From contig CAHIKZ030004736.1 in assembly GCA_903632075.3 (NCBI GenBank), forward strand, positions 124,001 through 188,000: a stretch of DNA of 64,000 bases. Reading direction: 5' to 3'. A program made the translations under genes and the position numbers. The notes below the pieces were generated by a model. That model saw nothing but the letters and a program-made list of their open reading frames with translations, searched no databases and had not been told where the DNA came from. The stretch is from Acanthosepion pharaonis. Taxonomy: Eukaryota; Mollusca; Cephalopoda; Sepiida; Sepiidae. Positions 1-13,500 of this stretch are shown piece after piece; the stretch's first letter is position 1; every line of letters starts with the position of its first letter.

Positions 1-839
1 AAAGAGGTAGGTGAAAAAAATTTCAACAAAAGTTTATTTCAATCTTGCCCCTCCACCAGCTTTTGGAAATTAAATGAACATCATATGTATACACACACAT
101 TACATAGTAATAATACATTTCATTTTAAAACAGAAATACTTAAATAGACTGGCCCCCACCAAAAAGGAAAGAAAACTACATGTATGTCAAAAAGTCATGG
201 ATCAGTTTGAGATATTTATATTGTAAACAGGACCACCCCGCTTTCCGCCATCTAAAATGACTGAAAATTAATGCTTTACGATTCTGACAAATTGACTGAG
301 TATTGGAAGTTAAATGCTAGGCAACAAAAATTAGTCATGAAAATATTTTTATCTAAAAGAAATTACTAATTAATATTCATGTCGGAATGTAAAGGATCAT
401 TTGACTTTTACTGTACATATTTCTTTTGTTTCATTAGTTATTTTGATTTTATGCTGAAAAAGCTTTATATTTTTGTACAATGATACAACAATCTTGTTCT
501 TTCCCCAACATATTCTAAGCTAGTAATGTAATGTTTTATTTCTTTTTTGAAAATGTTCCACTGCAATGCATCATTGCTAATAAATCTAATCATCATAATC
601 TATGTTATTTGTCAATACAAATACTTGATTTTGAAGCTTTTTGTTTATTTTTAGCAATTTTTTTAAAAAGATTTTCATGAAAATATTACTTTTTACAAAT
701 AAAAAAACATAAATTTTGCAAATTCTAAAAACATTGCTGCAATGTCCTTAGTCACTGCTGTGGTGCTCTCATTTTTAAAGGGTGCATCAAGGCAATTTTT
801 GCCTGCTCCTATCTTAGTCTAAGCACATCCCTATCCCTA

Positions 840-1620
840 TATATACCTGCACTTTTTCACAGAAAAACAGCATAGCATGATGAAAAAAGGCCCCAAACTC
901 AATAAAAACAAAGTTTTGGTGTCAAAATGTTTGTTGTTATTAAAAGGAAAGACCAAAGTATTTTTGATTATTTTTTTGAAATTTTTTTGAAATTTTTTAA
1001 TCCTTTCTATCATGTTTCAAATTTTGGTTCAAAATCTTGTTTTGTTTATGTCAGCAGTTGATGTAATAATCACGATTAGTTTTTTGCACTTTTTCCCCCA
1101 GTGAAAAACACATTAATTTGGAAATTCTTGCAAAAATCAAATAATTGTTGGATTTTAATGAAACTTTCAGGACATATTCAGAAATGAATTAAATTATTAA
1201 TGAAATTTTTTTTTTTTTTTTTTAGAAAATTTTGGTAATAAATATTTTTTATTTACATGTTACTACTCACTTACTCACATAATTTAATGAAATTTTAAAA
1301 AATTCAATTTTTAGGGTGAGGATTTTTTTATTAGTTAAAAGCAGGAGTCCTTGGTGAATGTAAATCATAATTTTTTTTGTAAAGCAGTTACCCATTCACT
1401 AAAAATCTGCTCTGAATTGTAAAGTAAAAAATGCAATAAAACTATGACATTATTTAATTAGAAAAGCTTTTAGTTGCTTTTATAAATAAGATTTATTAAG
1501 GATACTATTGTTTTAAGAAAAAAATTTTTTATGATGAATAATTAATTTTTACAAGAATTGTCTTAATATTTTATAATTTTAATTAAATAATTTATAATAT
1601 TAAAATTAGTTTCAAATTCT
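840..1620 (+). repeat. Foldback-repeat family, copy 1 (one arm)
   Basis: Begins near agcatgatgaaaaaa and continues through an AT-rich body (attcttgcaaaaatcaaata). The same order of sequence recurs at 20480-21910, 39510-41290 and inverted at 42690-43025. No coding potential is seen. It probably represents a non-autonomous DNA transposon arm; family unknown. Confidence 0.6.
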
Positions 1621-2334
1621 CCATTACTTCAAGGCAGTTAGGTGATAGTATTATTAAATGAAAACTATATTTACAAATCAAAAATTGAAAAGCTCATCAC
1701 AGTCACTTGTACTCAATATTTTTAAAAAATAATAAAAAAAATTTCTTTTGTGTATAAATGTACCCAATTTGTAACTATGGTAAGCCATAAATGAAATTAT
1801 CCTTTAAAAGGTCTCGTGATTTAAGACATGCCTGGTGCTCTGAAATTCTTTCACTTTCATTATTCAGTTGTTTCATGGTTAATATCTTTGCAAATCATCC
1901 CTTCAATATTTTAGCTTTATACTTTTTTAATTACAATTTCACCAAATATTTTTTATTTCATGTATTTATTTTAGTTTTGGTCATACTTCAATTAAGTAAT
2001 TTTTTGTTTAAGTTGGTAAACTTAAGAACCTAGAGACAAAACCCAAATTTCATAAAGCATCTTCAAGCTTAACTAAAAGTAAATAAAATATTAGATAATT
2101 GCTGAAAATATGTTAATTTGTAAAAATTACTAGGTAGTTAAAAAAAATGCGTTCACTTAGATTTTGTAAATTTATGTCAATTCTGGTCATCCATATTACT
2201 TGTCAGAACTTATTGATATGTCAATAAAAACAAAAGAAAAACTAGACCTGTTGTTAAGAAATGCGTGTATATTACTTTTTTTATGCGATAAGTAATGTGT
2301 TTTTCAATCTGAGGTTTTTTACAACTGAGTATTA

Positions 2335-2745
2335 ACTGCTTAAGAATCTCTCATCACGGGGCCTTTTTACAGACAAGCAATATGGCTTTCATTTCTCTAG
2401 GTCAACTTCTGGTGTACTGCTGATAATTGTGGAAAGAGCCTATCATGCACTAGATAAAAATGGTCAAGCTCATTCTGTACCTTTGGACATCGTAAAAGCT
2501 TTCAACATTTCGTATACAGGCCTTTTCAACAAGCTGAAAAGTTATGGTGTCTCTGGACAAATTTTTGCCATATCAATAATGGCACCGTTATTGCTCAGCA
2601 ATGAAACCCCATGTGCTGAGCATGGTGGCATTGTGAATGAAGTGAGATGTGAATTATTACATTTTTCCCTTTCTTTAGCTGATTACCATTCTTGTCACCA
2701 CAGTAACTGCTTCACCTGCAGGTAACTTGTATTGTGTTACTGATG
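2335..2745 (+). mobile_element. Degenerate LINE reverse-transcriptase fragment
   Basis: Encodes, with frame breaks, an ...LDIVKAFN... motif-A region followed by GLFNKLKSYGVSGQIFAI, typical of CR1/jockey-type non-LTR reverse transcriptases. The same stretch recurs in a longer fragment at 14380-14610. Truncated at both ends and not functional. Confidence 0.7.
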
Positions 2746-3179
2746 TCAGTTTGAAATTTACATAATTTGTGTTATACATTTGCCTGGGGAAAAATGAGCA
2801 TAAACTATCTTTCTGACTCCAACAATTATTCCAGGAGTAAATGTCATTGAATTGGTCCCTATTTTATAGCTGTTGCAGTTACCACCCTATTATGCCATGC
2901 ACGCATCATCCAGGCTTAGGTGGGCAAAACTACAAAATTTTGGGGTATTCTACATAGAATGTAGATTTCAATTGGTTCTACTAGATAAATGAATACAATG
3001 CAATGACTGCTTTGTTGAAAACTGAGGAAAAAGTGGATTTGTCAGGAAGAAAAGCATGAGTATAAAAACAGAGCAATTATCACCTATGAAACAGAATGCA
3101 GTCTTAACAAATGGACAATATTGATAGGTATTATGTCAAATTCTCTCTTTAAGATATTCATTGCTAATTTTTTTTTTAC

Positions 3180-3300
3180 CTGGTCTGATAGTAGCCGAAT
3201 TTCTTCAAGAATAGATTCAACTGGTCGACTCCTCTCTCTACCTCGTGTGAATGGAACAATGCAATAAGTACACATATTATCACAGCCCCGCATAATAGAT
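3180..3300 (-). CDS. CDK5RAP1: CDK5RAP1 exon 6 (radical-SAM CxxxCxxC)
   Basis: Acceptor tatttag, donor gtaaaa, ending in phase 0 after LLSDQ. It encodes SIMRGCDNMCTYCIVPFTRG and then RERSRPVESILEEIRLLSDQ. C297, C301 and C304 bind the SAM cluster. The next exon, expected to begin with a GLKEVTLLGQN-like segment, was not found between 1 and 3179 and must lie outside the window. Confidence 0.95.
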
Positions 3301-4733
3301 CTAAATAAGAACAAACAAAAATGAGTGTGTGTATGTTATATATGATAAAATAGAGTTTTTAGGTACGATATATTTATAGATTAAAGTGAGCGCAAGGTAA
3401 ATATAAAAGTGAACATTGAAGTTAACAACCAGAGGCAACAGTCTTATTTCATGCTTAAATGCAATCATTAGGCCATATGTGTTGCGTTTTTGCTCAACTA
3501 TTTATACATACAGATGAGTAATGCATTGTGGCAGTGTACTTTATTAATATAATGGTGGCCAGTAATTGTTATGTTTCAAATTATGCTAGTGGCTATGGGG
3601 TGGAAATAATTGTGGATGCAGTTTTTTGGCTATTTACAGTGTTGTTTCTTAGCTTTTATTATTGATTATTTTATTCTTGGTTGTTATTATTACATTTACT
3701 TGTGTATGTGAGTGTGTTCATGGTTTGTTAATTTCTTTATTATTTACTTAATTTATTTACTTATTTATTGGTTTGGATTAATTTATTTCACTTATTTTAT
3801 ATATATATATTCTGATTCCCTGAAGATTACAGTAGTGTGAGACTTAAGTAGCAGTCTGAAGTAACCTTGTATCTTTCTGTGGTGTAATGCTGAAAAGCAT
3901 AACTGCTCTCGTTTGGCAACCTAAGCATAGAGCACTTTTTGTTACTGTTTAGGTAGGTGTCAGTATTCTGCTCTTTTTTAAATTTTTTTTCTTTGTTTCT
4001 TTTCCTCTGTTTTCTTAATGTTGTTTAATTTTGTCCTTGTTTTTGATCTATTCATTGTTAGTGCTTCTTTTTATTAAGTTTCCTTTTGGTCACCAGGCAG
4101 GCTTTCCGTTGGTTGTACCAAGACTTTGGTGTTTCATGAATATATAAATATACTTATGCATGTGTATATATACATAATAATTTTAATTATATACATATAC
4201 ATCACCATCATCATACATTAGGTGATCTATTTCTTTGCCAATTAGCAACACATTTTTTAACATTCATTGAGCTTGAGAAAATCAGTTTAGAGTCTGTGCT
4301 CACCAAGTTGGCTCAAGATCATAATAAATTTATATAAGTCATTGTTAGTATAAAAATTAATGACAAAGTAGAAAAATTTTTTCCATGCGACACATTTCAT
4401 CTTTTAGGACTTCAGACTAAAGTGATGATTATGTAATTACACATGTGCACAAAGGAGAAGGGATGCCGAAATATTAATCTCTTAAATTTTAATTTTTTTT
4501 AAAAATGTGTGTGTATATAGTCTAGCCAATTTCATTTGATTTCCTTCTTTTTTTAAACAAAAATTGGTAAAAACAAAGAAAAAGAAAGTATATGAAATTG
4601 GCTAGACTATATACACAAACACATTCCTCTCCTGTGCAATTACATAAATTAAAGATCACTTTAGTCCTAAAGGATTAAATGAGTTAATGGACCAAATTTT
4701 TTTATTAGTAATTATTTGTCATTAACTTTCCTC

Positions 4734-4764
<31 letters not shown>

Positions 4765-7700
4765 CATACACAGAGTACAATGGGTAAATTGTCACCATTT
4801 TATGTTTTTGATTTTGCACATGCACATTGTTGTTTCTGATTTTGTCAATTGAACAGTATAGTAGAGTCAGTTGGACACTGTGAGAAAAAGTGCACCATGA
4901 CACAATGCACTCTGCCAAAAATTGAGAAACGGCATGTACTCCTGCTTGGCGTTTGTGCCAGAAGCTCCAATACATACATTTCAGAGTGTTTGTATGGCAA
5001 TTTGAGGACAGTGCAGAGGATTAGAAACAGTTGAATGAGTGAGAGACCAACAAAACTCCTTATCATGCCAAAGGTGAACTGAAGGCAAGGACTGTAGCAG
5101 CATTCACCAACTTAAACAAGGAAACCAGAGTTGCAGGAGATTCTGAAGTTTTCTGGTGGTTGTGGTTGAAGCCAATGGTGATTTTATTGAATAAATTTTC
5201 TCTTTAGTTTTTCAAGATATTTTTGTGTAATTTTGGTAAATATATCTGTTAAAATGTGATGTCAGTATTATTTTCATTTTTTCCTACTTTAGACAACAAT
5301 TTATTCATCAAACCCTGTGTATATGTGTGTGCATATATATCATTATTAAAAGCAAAATTCATTTTTAAAATTTTGAAGTAATTTATTTATTAGGAATTCA
5401 ATTTTTGTTTTAATTGATCATATTATTAGAATAAAAGTATCTTTGAAAGCCAGGAAAAAAATCCATCAACTTACACAAAAGCTGATTTACTCTCACTGTC
5501 CATCCTGATAGGCAGAATATCAGCATAAGTTTCATCTGAAGAAAGCATTACGTTAACTAAAAGAAAAACAGAGGAAAAAAGAACAATCCCGTCTTAGAAA
5601 GAGAAAACAAAAAATAAACAAGAAGAAAACAAACATCAGTTCTTTTAAGAAACTCACTTCAAGAAGTTTTAATATTGATTTTTTTTTGTTGGAATGATAA
5701 TGCCTCTTCTTTCCATATGGATAATGAATTGGCCAACTGTCCAAAAATATTTTGGAATGATACTAGTTGAAAATAACAGATAAATTTATAAAACTTTCAT
5801 TTCATTTCTGAGATGAGTTATTATCAATATTCTTGTGTTATCCAAATCTATTTTTATCATCTTGGTTGATATAGATGTTATAAACACAAAGTACACACTG
5901 GTCATCATCAAGTGCACATTGATTGGCTGATTATTGTTATTTTTTTTCCTGTGAATATCAGTTATTGTTTATGCCTGCCGAATTGGTGCTTCCCAAGGAT
6001 TGAACGCATGACCACCAGACACACACATATAACCAACTCTTATATCCACCATGCCACCATCCTGAAGAACATTAGTGGGGTGTTTTTGGAGCTTTCAATA
6101 TTCAATATTTGATGATTTTGACATTAGGCTATGATAAATCACTGTGCAACATGATTGTTGTCCATCTGTAGAAAATGTCATTTTCTATCTGCTCATGCCT
6201 GGAAAGTATGAAACATGGCTAATACTTCTTTCAAACTTTGCTTTTGTGACTAGGATAATGATATTTCTGAAATTTACCTATTCCCAGTGGGAAACCTGGT
6301 GAATGTAAGTATTCTAGTTCAAGCAAAGTAAGAACAAAATGACATAGGATTCAAAAGTAGCATTTATTTATTCTAGGATTACTTACACAAGAAAGACCAC
6401 AAAAAATTTTACAAGCGAGTAGTTTTTCGTGATTTACTGTAAATTTCAAAAATCAGTTCCCAAATATAGTCTCTCATCATGTTTTCATTATATGACACTT
6501 GGAAGTGGCATTCAAATATTGGCCATTAGCTCCAATAAGAAGCTCATCTGATCTCATTCTGAGACATTACACATTATATCACCTGAACATCCAAGCATAC
6601 AACACCAGGTATGGCCATATCATATTGAAACACTAGTTCTCACCCATCAAGCCTAGATAGGTGACCACTTGTGAATATATACACATCTCCTAAAAATAAA
6701 TATACATTTGTTCCTCAACGTTTACAACAACTTCACACAGATAGCAATTGCCAGTCACAAATGAAAAACTGACTATTGTAATACTATTGTAATATTTATA
6801 GCCTCTTGGTAAGTGGTGACAGCCATTTGTTTCATGCTTGAACACAGTCTTCAGGCCATAAATATTGTGTTCAAGCATGAAACAGACTGTTGTCACTTGG
6901 TGTTGACCTCAGTGTCCACTTTTATATTTATATACACTCTAACACTGATATTCAGCATTCTTACCCATGAATATAGAATACCTTAAAACTATATTTTTAT
7001 CATATATATATATAAAGATTGACTGAAAAGTTCATAGGCTGACCAAGAAACTCTCATAAAATGTGACCAAATGAGGTTTATTTTTCAACATAGTTCAACT
7101 TGCAGTTCACATACTTCTTTTATTGGTGTTGCAGTGTTTGGATCCTATTGAACAAGCTTTTATCCTGTTGGTTAAAAAAGTCATTACTGTGATACAGGTT
7201 CCCAGCCAAGTGTCTTTTCATGTTGGGGAACAGATTATAGTCAAATCAGGAGACTAGGGAGAGTGATCAACCAGTTCAAAACCATCGTCACACACAGCAG
7301 CCCTTGAAGCCAAGGTCATGTGCTGTCATAATGAAACAAGATCCCTTTTATCAGCTTTCATAACTGCAAATTAGTACAGTACTCTACATTGATGGCATAA
7401 CCCTTTTAAAGATAATCAATAAATACAATGCCTTTTGCATCAGAAAAAACTGAGGCCATCACTTTTTCCTGAAGATGAAATAACATTGGCCTTCATTGGA
7501 GCAGGTGAGCAGGGATGTTTCTACTGCACAGATTTTCTCTTTATCTCTGGCTCAAAGTGGTGAACCCAACACTCATTCTGGGTTAAGAAACATTCAAGAG
7601 AACCAGCTGGATCTGGCTCAAACAGTGCCAGATTTTCCTGTGATGTAATCAAACTGGTCAGATGTCAGGAAATATAGAACCCATCAAGCAGAAACCTTCA

Positions 7701-10267
7701 TCATGCCAAGTTCATTGTGTAGAATAATCTCAACAGAGATATGCTAATAGCACTGGCTATTTGATTTATATTCAATCGCCTGTCATCCATCACCATGTGA
7801 TGAACACAATATTTTCCTCAGTGGTGGCAGTTGCAGAAAGTCCAGACATTAGGTCATCTTCAAGACTCTCCTTTCCCCTTTTAAATTCACCTACACACTT
7901 TTGCACTGTTGATGACACTGGAGTGTCAGCTCCTAATCCCCTAATGTAACAACCATGTCAGCATGAATATCCGTGGGGGCTAAACCTTTTTTTGCAGGTT
8001 CTTGATAACACCACAAAGCCAAATTTTGTTAATTTTCAAAGGAAGTTGTTACTAGTTATTTTTTAAGTCTTCTTTGATCAATCAGGTGTCAGTTTACCTG
8101 GAAATAAACAATGCAGTTATTAATAAGAAGATTTTAAATTAATGCATTCAAAATGTCACAGCTCTAGCATCACTCTTTCATAGTCAGCCTATGAACTTGT
8201 CAGCTCACCCTTGTATATACAGTGGGTGTAAACAAATATTCATATGCATACAAATTTTTAATTTATTGTATTTCCAACTAATGAATAAACATACTTTTTA
8301 TATAATTAACTCTACACAGATGCATAATAAATATCTATGCATAGAAAGCAAAAATAATTGATTTAATTGAAATAAATCCCATTCATCCATTTGTGAAAAA
8401 AGTATGGGTGAAAAAAGTATTTATACAATACAACAAAGGATTCATTTAATACTTTGTAGAATAGCCATTATTCACTTCTACAGCAACCAACCTCTTCTTG
8501 TAGATCTCAATGACTTGAAAATTTTAGTTGGTATTTTGTTCCATTCTTCTTCGCATATGGTCTTCAGGTCTGGGATATTTCTTGCAGCTCTTGATTGGAT
8601 TGGAATTTTCAAATAATGCCAAAGATTCCCAATTGGGTTTAAATCTGGGGACTAACTTGGTCATTTCAGGATATTTACATTTTTTTTAGCAACCCATTTC
8701 TTCATAGATTTTGCAGTGTGCTTAGGATATTTATCTTGTTGGAAGATCCAATCAGGAGGAAGTTTTCAAATGAAATCCTTAAATTTGCTTCCAAAATATT
8801 TTGATATGCTGTGGCATTCATTCTATCATCTATTACTGATATGTTGTCAGTACCTTTTACAGAAAAACATCCCCAAACCATGATGCTTCAAACCACCAAA
8901 TTTCACTGTTAGAACTGTCTTCTTTTGTTTCAAGGTATTGTTATCTTTCCTCCATACATGTTTTCTAGAATTATGTCCAAACAACTCAGTTTTGGTTTCA
9001 ACTGTCCATAATACTTATATGATTTTTCCTTATCCTTATGTTTACAAACGAATTTCAGCCTGGCATCTCTGTGTCTTTTAAATTGCAGTGGAGTTTACCG
9101 AGGAGAACGTGACTTTAGATTGTTCCTATGAATTTCATTGTTTATTGTCCGTTTAGTGATACAGATTCCTTATGAAAGCAAATCATTCTACAACTCTTGA
9201 TGGGTAACCATTTGATTTTGCTTAATTTGACACATTAATTTCCTCAAAGATCTTACAGAAATCTTCTGTGGAGCACCTGTTCTTCTTTGGTCTTTGTGGT
9301 GAACAGCCCTGTAGAAGCAAGCGAGCCAGAGTGGCTTGCATCTGGTACATAGGAAAATAAGGGTCTTACCTTAACGTGTGGCACGTGACATCTGCAAGTT
9401 TGCTCCATGAAAATGGCATTACTCTCCCGTGTAGCAATTCTAGCAGTATATGCGGTAATGAGGGTTTTTGTACAGTTTGGAATGCTTCCACCAATAGCAA
9501 GTCGTATGCTGATTGGTTGAACTGGAGGAGGCTATTTGCCTGGATAACTGAGAATAAAAGCGAAGAACGCTGATTGGTTGGTCGACCGCAGTGTTGGCCT
9601 GATAAAAGAGGGCTGAAGCAGTGAAAATGGGAGAAGAAAACTCGGATTTACTTTGTGAAGTGTGCAGAAAGCAAGAATAGCGAATTGAACCAGTGGTATC
9701 TGGATTTCTACACGTGACATCATAGTAATAGAGACTCATTTAAACTACAGTTTTCAATAGTTCTAAGTTTTTTATAGCTTGCAATGAATGAACTAATGCT
9801 AGTAAAGGGAACATTCAGGTTGTCTGAGATTTTCCTGTAAATTTTACTTTCTTTCCAGAGCTTAACAATCAGTTCTTTTTGCAAATTTACCAATTCTTTA
9901 TCTCTTGACATGGTGAAAACCTTCTTGCACAAATATCAATTACAGAATGTTCTGTTTGTATTTTGGGGACTAAAAATAGCTACTGATAACATAATTGGAA
10001 CATTCTACAGTATTCCACTTGAATAATCTAGAGTATTAAAGTAATTTAAAAATTTTAAAATCTGAAATTTGTATACTTTTTTACCCATTAAAATAGATAA
10101 ATGAGATTTATTTCCATTACATTGGAATTTTTTCAGTTTTATATGCATATTTAGTTATTCATCAGTGTAGAGTAAATTATATGAAAATTATGTTTATTAA
10201 TTAGTTGGAAATACAATAAATTAAAAATTTGTATGTGTACAAATATTTGTTTTACCTCCACTATATA

Positions 10268-10312
<45 letters not shown>

Positions 10313-10461
10313 CATACATACATACAGGTGGACAATAAAATCAATGCCAAACAGTTGAAACTGATTGTCGCCACTTGGTGCCGACCTCAGTGCCCACTTT
10401 TATATTTATATTTACATATGATCTATCTCTGATATTGATCACTTTTACCCTTAAATAAAGC

Positions 10462-10512
<51 letters not shown>

Positions 10513-13500
10513 TAAAGATGGGTGGTTTAACTTAAAAAGCCAACTTTTTTCAATTTCATCTTCACACTGTGAAACCACATTGAAATTTTTATGAAACCAA
10601 AATTATTCCAGTTTTTTAAGTGCTATCACTACTGAGTGACCATATCCAAAGAAACACTATTGAAAAAGACTTTCAGATGTTAATAAAATTTAATTTTATC
10701 AACATTTATACCATTCTAAGAGAAAAAGATTGAACAAAGATATGTTAAAAAAATTTAATTGACTAGTTTTAGGAAATAAATGTGAAATCTATTTGTTTAC
10801 AAAAGAAATGAAGAAGAAAAAAAGGAAATACATGATGTCTGAAATCTATTTGTTTCAGTTTTCAAAAATAAACTTTTTGTGGTAAAATTAAGTTAACAAC
10901 AAAATAGCAGGTAAAAATAAAAAAATAGTTGCCAGTTTCGTCTTAATGTTAAATTTATGTCGGATTTTTCGTAAGAGTTTTCTAGTAAGCCAGTTGAGTA
11001 CGCCAATCATGAAATAAAGTTGTTGTAAACAAGAAAAAATGAATGAAGATCTTTTTATAAAAAAATTTGTTTTTTATCTAGTTAATGTCCCGAAATTAGA
11101 TATTAAGAATAATTAAAATAGGTCTTAATTTCACTTTTAAAATGTGTATATTTCCAGGAGTCCCTAGTGTAAAAATTGTTTGTTTTCTACAAATAAAATG
11201 TTTCTATCTAGTGAATACACCTAAAATTAGATATTAAAAAAAACAAGTTTTAGTCTCAGTTTTAAAATGTGTATATTTACAAAACTGCAACTCATTTTTT
11301 AAAAATCCAAAGTAAAAATTATTATTTTTTAGTGTTTGGTGGGTGTTTGTTACTGTTCTGCCAATAAAATTCTTCTAAACAAGGAAAATTAATTCATTTT
11401 ATTTTTACAAATATCTTTATGGTTTTATCTAGTAAATATGCTTAAGATTATATATTAACATGATTAATATAGTTTTTACTTTCAGTTTTAAAATGTGTAT
11501 CTAAAAAAGAACAGGTGATACTCACAGATTTGGAAATATACTCATTCTAAAAATGAAATTAAAAGCTTTTAATTATTTTTCATATTTAATTTTAGGTGTA
11601 TTTGCTAGATAAAAACAAATTTATTTAGGAGAAAAGAAATAACTCATTGTTTTTCCTTGTTTAGAAGAAATTTATTTGCAAAACCCCAATAACAGTTGAC
11701 TGGTGCATCAGAAAATAATTGCCATATTTTTAAAAACATGAGGGGGTTTCATTTTTTGGCTTTTTAAAAGCCACATCATAAACTAATTTCTGGAGAGCTA
11801 TACTATTTTCTCTCTCAAAATGTGTTGTCCAAAGACACAAATATAGATAGTTTATCGATATGATGATTTCTTTTGTATTTCACTATACAGGGTATGATCA
11901 ATAAATTGTTGTCTAAATTATGTAAAAATGAAAATAACACTGACTGGGAAGTTAGGCAGCCAGATGTAAGGGGTCATGTGATTGTAGACATAGTCTAACA
12001 GCCATGTTGTTCCTGCTTGTGTGGCATGGTGCTGAATCCTGTTGTTAGATACAGGGTCTTCCAGCAGCCATCCTCTTGACCCAGGGCAGCACTACCTCCT
12101 CAAAGCATGATGTAGGCTTCCATGTTGAGTCAAGGCCCTGTGGGAAGATGAATGGAGGCATAACATTGCCATCACTCATGATCACTCCAAACACCTTTAT
12201 AATCACCATTAGATTCATCCAACTCTTTCTGAATCCTCTGCACAGTCCTCAGATTGACACCCAAAATGAAAAAGTTTGTATTGGAGCATCTGGGGCGAAT
12301 GCCAAGCAGTACAGCATGCTGTATCTAAATTTCCGGCAGAGTGAATTATGTCATGGTGAACTTTTTCTCACAAATGGTGCCCAACTGACCCTACTATACT
12401 GTGAATTTGACAAAATCAAAGATGAGCACACAGTTTCTGTAACTATGACATACAGACCCGATGTTAGTATATTAATAATCTTTGTTGTTTTTTGGGGGGT
12501 GGGAACTAGCATCCTTATCTTTGTTATTTTTAGCACAAAATTTGGTTGATGTGCTCACCAGTTTTACTTAGGTCTATGTTGCATCCTCAGAGCTTTGAAT
12601 GAATTACAATGTTCTGGCAAGTGTACTCATTGAACTTTATTATTGAAATAAATACTTAAAAATCATAGAAAAAAATTTGGAAAGATTTCACAATAGCCAC
12701 AAAATCTTGTGAGAAATTCAGATAAGCTGATGTCATTCACTGGTAGACAGAGTGGAGGAATTAACAGGTATAATTAATATTTTGTAGAAAGGAAAAAAAA
12801 TAAATTGGTGAATAAATATTGCATACCCGCAGCTCGACCCTTGTTACTTAGAGATAGTAATCTTGGAAGATCTCGATATGCATCAGGTCCACACACAATA
12901 TCAACCATTTTCTCTTGATCGATAATTTTTGTTTTTAGGCGCTCTGCCATGCAGCCTAAACAAACAGAAAAATCATTTAAATGGTTATTAGCATGCAGAA
13001 AGCAAATTACACAAACTAAAGAAAACCTGAAATGAAAGCATAAGAATAAAATTTTGATTTTATTATTACAATTTAGCTTTTTGGAGGCCAAAGGTGAAAC
13101 ATAAAGCCTCTTGTTGCACTGCTCCTAGTTAGACAAAAAACAGTGGCAACAATATTTTTCACATGTAATGATGGTTTTTTGCATTGTTTCTACAGTTTAT
13201 CAACCCTTAAAGCCAGAAAATATTTTTAGATCGTAAGAATTTTGTTTTTTGAAGATAATAATGATTTAGTGATACAAGTCTGACTAATTAACCTATAGCT
13301 GGTGGGGAAGAAGTGGATCAATTCCTTTCCTAAGGGTATTTGCATATAAGTGAATACAACGAACACAACTGTAATTGGAACTCGACTCTCCAATTAACAT
13401 TTCCCAGCCCTTATCCATTATACCACCTACACACCTTACACCATTATACCACCTGAAGCACCTTGTATTCCTAAGCAGTTACCCATCTAAGTTGTGACTA

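Larger units (their letters stand above)
1..3179. other. Partial intron 6 of CDK5RAP1
   Basis: No exon with the expected GLKEVTLLGQNVNS-like sequence was found on the minus strand here, so this is intronic up to the window edge. It is very AT-rich. It contains one arm of the foldback repeat family (about 840-1620) and a short LINE scrap (2335-2745); the rest shows nothing recognisable. Confidence 0.6.

Noticed and set aside
3084..3179. Extension of CDK5RAP1 exon 6 to the next stop
   Set aside because: The sequence after LLSDQ begins with a gtaaaa donor and then loses all similarity to the family.
12076..12549. 157-codon plus-strand open frame as a candidate novel gene
   Set aside because: It overlaps a decayed mariner-like transposase on the other strand and its own product matches nothing.
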